A DNA stretch of 5,545 bases, from NCBI GenBank assembly GCA_902474785.1, contig CABRXB010000091.1, positions 1 through 5,545 on the forward strand. Direction: 5' to 3'. This stretch comes from an uncultured Eubacteriales bacterium. Lineage in GTDB: Bacteria; Bacillota; Clostridia; Oscillospirales; Feifaniaceae. The notes below the pieces were generated by a model. It was not told the origin of the DNA, did not search any database, and saw nothing but the letters and a program-made list of their open reading frames with translations. Both the position numbers and the translations under genes were made by a program. Below, piece after piece: positions 5,542-5,545 of the stretch. Each line of letters begins with the position of its first letter. The stretch's first letter is position 1.

Positions 5542-5545
5542 TTGA

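Overview
The window looks like a piece of chromosome from a GC-rich member of the Firmicutes, most likely class Clostridia. The reasons are a ribonuclease M5 gene (a Firmicutes-type 5S rRNA maturase), strong AGGAGG-type ribosome binding sites ahead of several genes, a MarR/MATE drug-efflux pair, and a remnant of a clostridial-style CapA protein. Genus or species cannot be told from the sequence alone.

Left block (1-2558, plus strand). The window opens inside holA, the delta subunit of the DNA polymerase III clamp loader, which lacks roughly its first 45-50 codons. Its end overlaps rnmV (ribonuclease M5). Immediately behind rnmV lie about 1 kb with no intact gene. Read in all three plus frames, this stretch is a decayed CapA-family (poly-gamma-glutamate synthesis-type) metallophosphatase. 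Its family motifs appear in the right order but hop between frames at least eight times. The block ends at a strong hairpin with an A-run before it and a T-run after it, so it can terminate transcription from both sides.

Middle block (2611-4509, minus strand). A MarR-family repressor gene and a MATE-family multidrug exporter gene form a two-gene operon with a 4-base ATGA overlap. A good sigma-A type promoter and a CTAAC/GTTAG palindrome lie just upstream. The layout resembles the mepR-mepA type of self-regulated efflux operon: the regulator probably binds the palindrome and represses both genes until a toxic ligand releases it.

Right block (4510-5545, plus strand). A divergent intergenic region carries two further small palindromes and a likely extended -10 promoter. 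It leads to a complete gene for a metallo-beta-lactamase-fold hydrolase of the COG1237 type, whose members are often named after an archaeal pterin-pathway enzyme but are of unknown function in bacteria. The last 67 bases hold no gene but contain a 9-bp inverted repeat.

I see no CRISPR array, tRNA, rRNA, insertion sequence or clear new system. The least obvious content is the CapA pseudogene, whose start may have been lost by one base change inside an ATGA overlap with rnmV, and the putative MarR operator.
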